Source: an uncultured Eubacteriales bacterium (lineage in GTDB: Bacteria; Bacillota; Clostridia; Oscillospirales; CAG-382). Taken from it: a stretch of 7,342 nucleotides of DNA. Shown here in pieces: positions 5,849 through 7,342 of this stretch. The notes beneath the pieces were generated by a model. It searched no databases and was not told where the DNA came from. It was given only the letters and a program-made list of their open reading frames with translations. The position numbers and the translations under genes were made by a program. The stretch's first letter is position 1. The number at the start of each line of letters is the position of its first letter. The DNA lies in NCBI GenBank assembly GCA_934444485.1, contig CAKSCN010000128.1:1-7342 (forward strand), given 5' to 3'.

Positions 5849-5886
5849 AAACGGCAAGCTTCGTTTTTTCGGAGTTTGCTGTTTTT
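5849..5886 (+). terminator. Strong intrinsic terminator after the kinase gene
   Basis: A continuous 15-bp stem pairs 5849-5863 with 5870-5884 around a T6 loop, with three G-U pairs in RNA. It runs directly into a T5 tract (5882-5886). The reverse strand has no U-run after the hairpin, so it acts on the plus strand only. Confidence 0.8.
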
Positions 5887-5909
5887 ATAATATAGTTTAC
5901 CGAAAACAC

Positions 5910-5938
5910 TTGATTTTTCGGCGTCAAAGTGGTAAAAT
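5910..5938 (+). promoter_or_regulatory. Promoter of proC
   Basis: TTGATT (5910-5915) is 17 bp from TAAAAT (5933-5938), with the -10 extended by TGG. It lies 24 nt after the preceding terminator. Transcription would start near 5945, about 44 nt before the ATG. Confidence 0.7.
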
Positions 5939-5988
5939 GGAAAAAATCGGATTAGGGCATTATTACAGCAAACGAAAGGAAATGCAAT

Positions 5989-6789
5989 ATGAAAATATCT
6001 TTTATAGGTGCCGGAAACATGGCAGGTGCAATAATCGGAGCGATTCTCAATTCCGGTCGGACGCTTCCCGAGGAAATATGCGTTTACGACAAGCTCAGTG
6101 AAAAATGCGAGGCGTTTTCCGCAAAGGGCGTACACTGTGCCGCAACTCTAAAAGAAGCCGTCGAATTATCGCCTTGGGTTCTTATTGCCGTAAAACCGCA
6201 GGATATGGAAAGTGTGCTCACGTCTGTTAAGAACGACTGCTCGGGCTCTGCCGCAAAAACCTATATCTCGATTGCGGCGGGAATTTCTACAGGCTACATT
6301 GAACGTATACTCGGCAAATGCGCCGTTGTTCGTGTAATGCCCAACACTCCGCTTCTCGTCGGTTGCGGAGCGACGGCAATTTCGAGGAACTCTTCGGTTA
6401 CCGACAAAGATTTCACCAAAATATGCGGCATTTTTGCGGCGGCAGGCACGGTGTCGGTTCTCCCAGAGGAGAAAATGAACGCTGTTATCTCCGTCAATTC
6501 CTCGAGTCCGGCGTACTTCTTTGCGTTTGTAAAAGCGATGATTGATGCCGGGGTGAAGCAGGGGATAGATGAAAAGGTCGCTTCGTCTCTTGCGATAGGA
6601 GCGGCAATGGGAGCGGCAAAAATGCTTGAGTCGTCCGGTATGACTCCGGAGGAGCTTATACGCATGGTGAAGTCGCCCAAAGGCACTACCGAAAAAGCTC
6701 TTGACGTTTTTGAAAACGAAGATCTGCACGGCATGGTTGAACGTGCAATGGAGGCGTGTACCGTTCGTGCGGATGAACTCGGAAAATGA
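5989..6789 (+). CDS. proC: Pyrroline-5-carboxylate reductase, 266 aa
   Basis: ProC catalyses the last step of proline synthesis, reducing 1-pyrroline-5-carboxylate with NAD(P)H in the cytosol. The N-terminal Rossmann fold shows FIGAGNMAGAI (5-15), the dinucleotide loop, then AVKPQ (67-71) and RVMPNTP (115-121). The C-terminal helical dimerisation domain shows SPAYFFAF (173-180), DAGVKQGI (186-193) and the family signature VKSPKGTTEKAL (227-238). Length is typical, and the gene is complete. The conserved SGSGPAY substrate loop reads NSSSPAY (170-176) here, a mild variant; the later serines and PAY are kept. ATG 5989 has AAAGGA (5975-5980) 8 nt upstream. The gene appears monocistronic, with its own promoter and a short terminator. 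Identification is secure. Confidence 0.96.
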   Translation: MKISFIGAGNMAGAIIGAILNSGRTLPEEICVYDKLSEKCEAFSAKGVHCAATLKEAVELSPWVLIAVKPQDMESVLTSVKNDCSGSAAKTYISIAAGISTGYIERILGKCAVVRVMPNTPLLVGCGATAISRNSSVTDKDFTKICGIFAAAGTVSVLPEEKMNAVISVNSSSPAYFFAFVKAMIDAGVKQGIDEKVASSLAIGAAMGAAKMLESSGMTPEELIRMVKSPKGTTEKALDVFENEDLHGMVERAMEACTVRADELGK

Positions 6790-6803
6790 CAAACACTCTT
6801 CCG

Positions 6804-6835
6804 AGAGCCGTGCTTTCGAGGTTTACGGCTCTTTT
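6804..6835 (+). terminator. Probable weak intrinsic terminator after proC
   Basis: AGAGCCGT (6804-6811) pairs perfectly with ACGGCTCT (6825-6832) across a 13-nt loop, and ends in only four Ts (6832-6835). It starts 15 nt after the proC stop. The short U-tract suggests partial readthrough. Confidence 0.6.
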
Positions 6836-6859
6836 GACCAAAATGTTTACAGTTGATTT

Positions 6860-6889
6860 ACTACAGAGTTAATATATGAGGTTTATAAT
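6860..6889 (+). promoter_or_regulatory. Possible promoter of the DUF624-like gene
   Basis: A perfect -10 TATAAT is at 6884-6889, but no good -35 stands at the right distance; the best is ACTACA (6860-6865), 18 bp away and 3 of 6. Such a site may need an activator, or be chance in this A/T-rich spacer. Confidence 0.4.
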
Positions 6890-6939
6890 TGCTCCATGGT
6901 TTTTAATGCATGACAATTGTTTTCCTCGGAGGTACTATT

Positions 6940-7342
6940 TTGAAATTCAGCAATCCTTTTGATATGTCAAAGCCGGGAAAGGGCGTAAAAAAAGAAGATG
7001 CGTTCGAGGTTGACACATCCACTCTTTTCGGTTATTTCGTTACATACGGAAGAAAATTCTGGACGCTGTCAACGGCAAATATAATATATGTTGCGGTGAA
7101 CTTCCCGATTTTCTTCTTTCTTGCCGCTGTTTCCGGGTTCTTCGACAGAGTGTCCGCAGCGCCTGTTTCTCCGCTTTATGCGCCGCTTTATGGCATTTCT
7201 CTCTACGGTGCAAATCCGCTTGCGAATGTTCTCCTCAGCGCTCTCGGCTCGGAGACGACGGTTTCGCTCCATACGACGACAACGTATGTGTTCTACGGAC
7301 TTACGCTCCTTTTGCTTCTGACGTTCGGTCCTGCGAATGCCG
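6940..7342 (+). CDS. Partial DUF624/YesL-like membrane protein (N-terminal 134 codons)
   Basis: This integral membrane protein is cut by the window end. TTG 6940 is taken as start because GGAGG (6928-6932) lies 7 nt upstream; the next in-frame ATG (6964) has no Shine-Dalgarno. After a polar N-terminus of about 30 residues, the segment GYFVTYGRKFWTLSTANIIY (31-50) leads into a first membrane helix (about 46-66). A loop rich in Pro, Tyr and Ser follows, then a second helix from about 116. That helix ends in LLTFGPANA (126-134), which fits the GPAxAG motif of DUF624 proteins. YesL and relatives are commonly encoded beside carbohydrate ABC transporters and glycosidases, and their function is poorly defined. 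The loop between the helices is longer than I expect for the family. The assignment is good but rests on the N-terminal part only. Confidence 0.75.
   Translation, partial: MKFSNPFDMSKPGKGVKKEDAFEVDTSTLFGYFVTYGRKFWTLSTANIIYVAVNFPIFFFLAAVSGFFDRVSAAPVSPLYAPLYGISLYGANPLANVLLSALGSETTVSLHTTTTYVFYGLTLLLLLTFGPANA

Noticed and set aside
6166..6792. 208-codon minus-strand frame over proC
   Set aside because: Shadow of the secure ProC coding frame; low-complexity Arg/His-rich translation.
1..7342. tRNA, rRNA, CRISPR array, insertion sequence or prophage signatures
   Set aside because: No tRNA-like cloverleaf, regularly spaced repeats, transposase motifs or terminal inverted repeats were seen.

Overview
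The window looks like a chromosomal stretch of an anaerobic, probably gut-dwelling Clostridia-type Firmicute. This is inferred from several features. The Shine-Dalgarno sites are strong (GGAGG, AAGGAG). The -35/-10 promoters are near consensus, often with an extended -10 TG. TTG and GTG starts occur. The gene families present (AraC-cupin regulator, DUF624/YesL-like membrane protein, RNHCP zinc-ribbon protein, cytosolic GH20) fit the same group. No genus can be named from the sequence alone.

Left part (1-4580), a glycan-use locus with two divergent arms. On the minus strand an AraC-family regulator (2094-2879) and an HD-domain phosphohydrolase (1410-2069) are separated by 24 nt and probably form an operon. 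Next comes a large TIM-barrel-type glycoside hydrolase (1311 down to the window edge, 3' end missing) with its own promoter. On the plus strand a GH20 beta-N-acetylhexosaminidase-like enzyme (3081-4532) is read divergently from the regulator and ends at an intrinsic terminator. The 201-nt regulator/GH20 intergenic space holds two back-to-back promoters and some short repeats that could be regulator sites. Neither hydrolase has a signal peptide, so both probably act in the cytosol on imported short glycans.

Middle part (4580-5890). A perfect-consensus promoter (TTGACA-17-TATAAT) drives a leader of about 200 nt, then an RNHCP zinc-ribbon protein and a small P-loop kinase-like protein, closed by a strong terminator. 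The leader is the most interesting part of the window. It has a possible 17-codon upstream ORF with its own Shine-Dalgarno, and a multi-segment hairpin. The hairpin's 3' strand contains UCCUCC, a perfect complement to the GGAGGA Shine-Dalgarno of the RNHCP gene. The uORF runs through the 5' strand of the same hairpin, so uORF translation and SD access could be coupled.

Right part (5890-7342). Pyrroline-5-carboxylate reductase (proC) has its own promoter and a weak terminator. It is followed by the 5' part of a DUF624/YesL-like membrane protein that runs off the window. That family often sits beside sugar ABC transporters and glycosidases, so the carbohydrate theme may resume beyond the edge.
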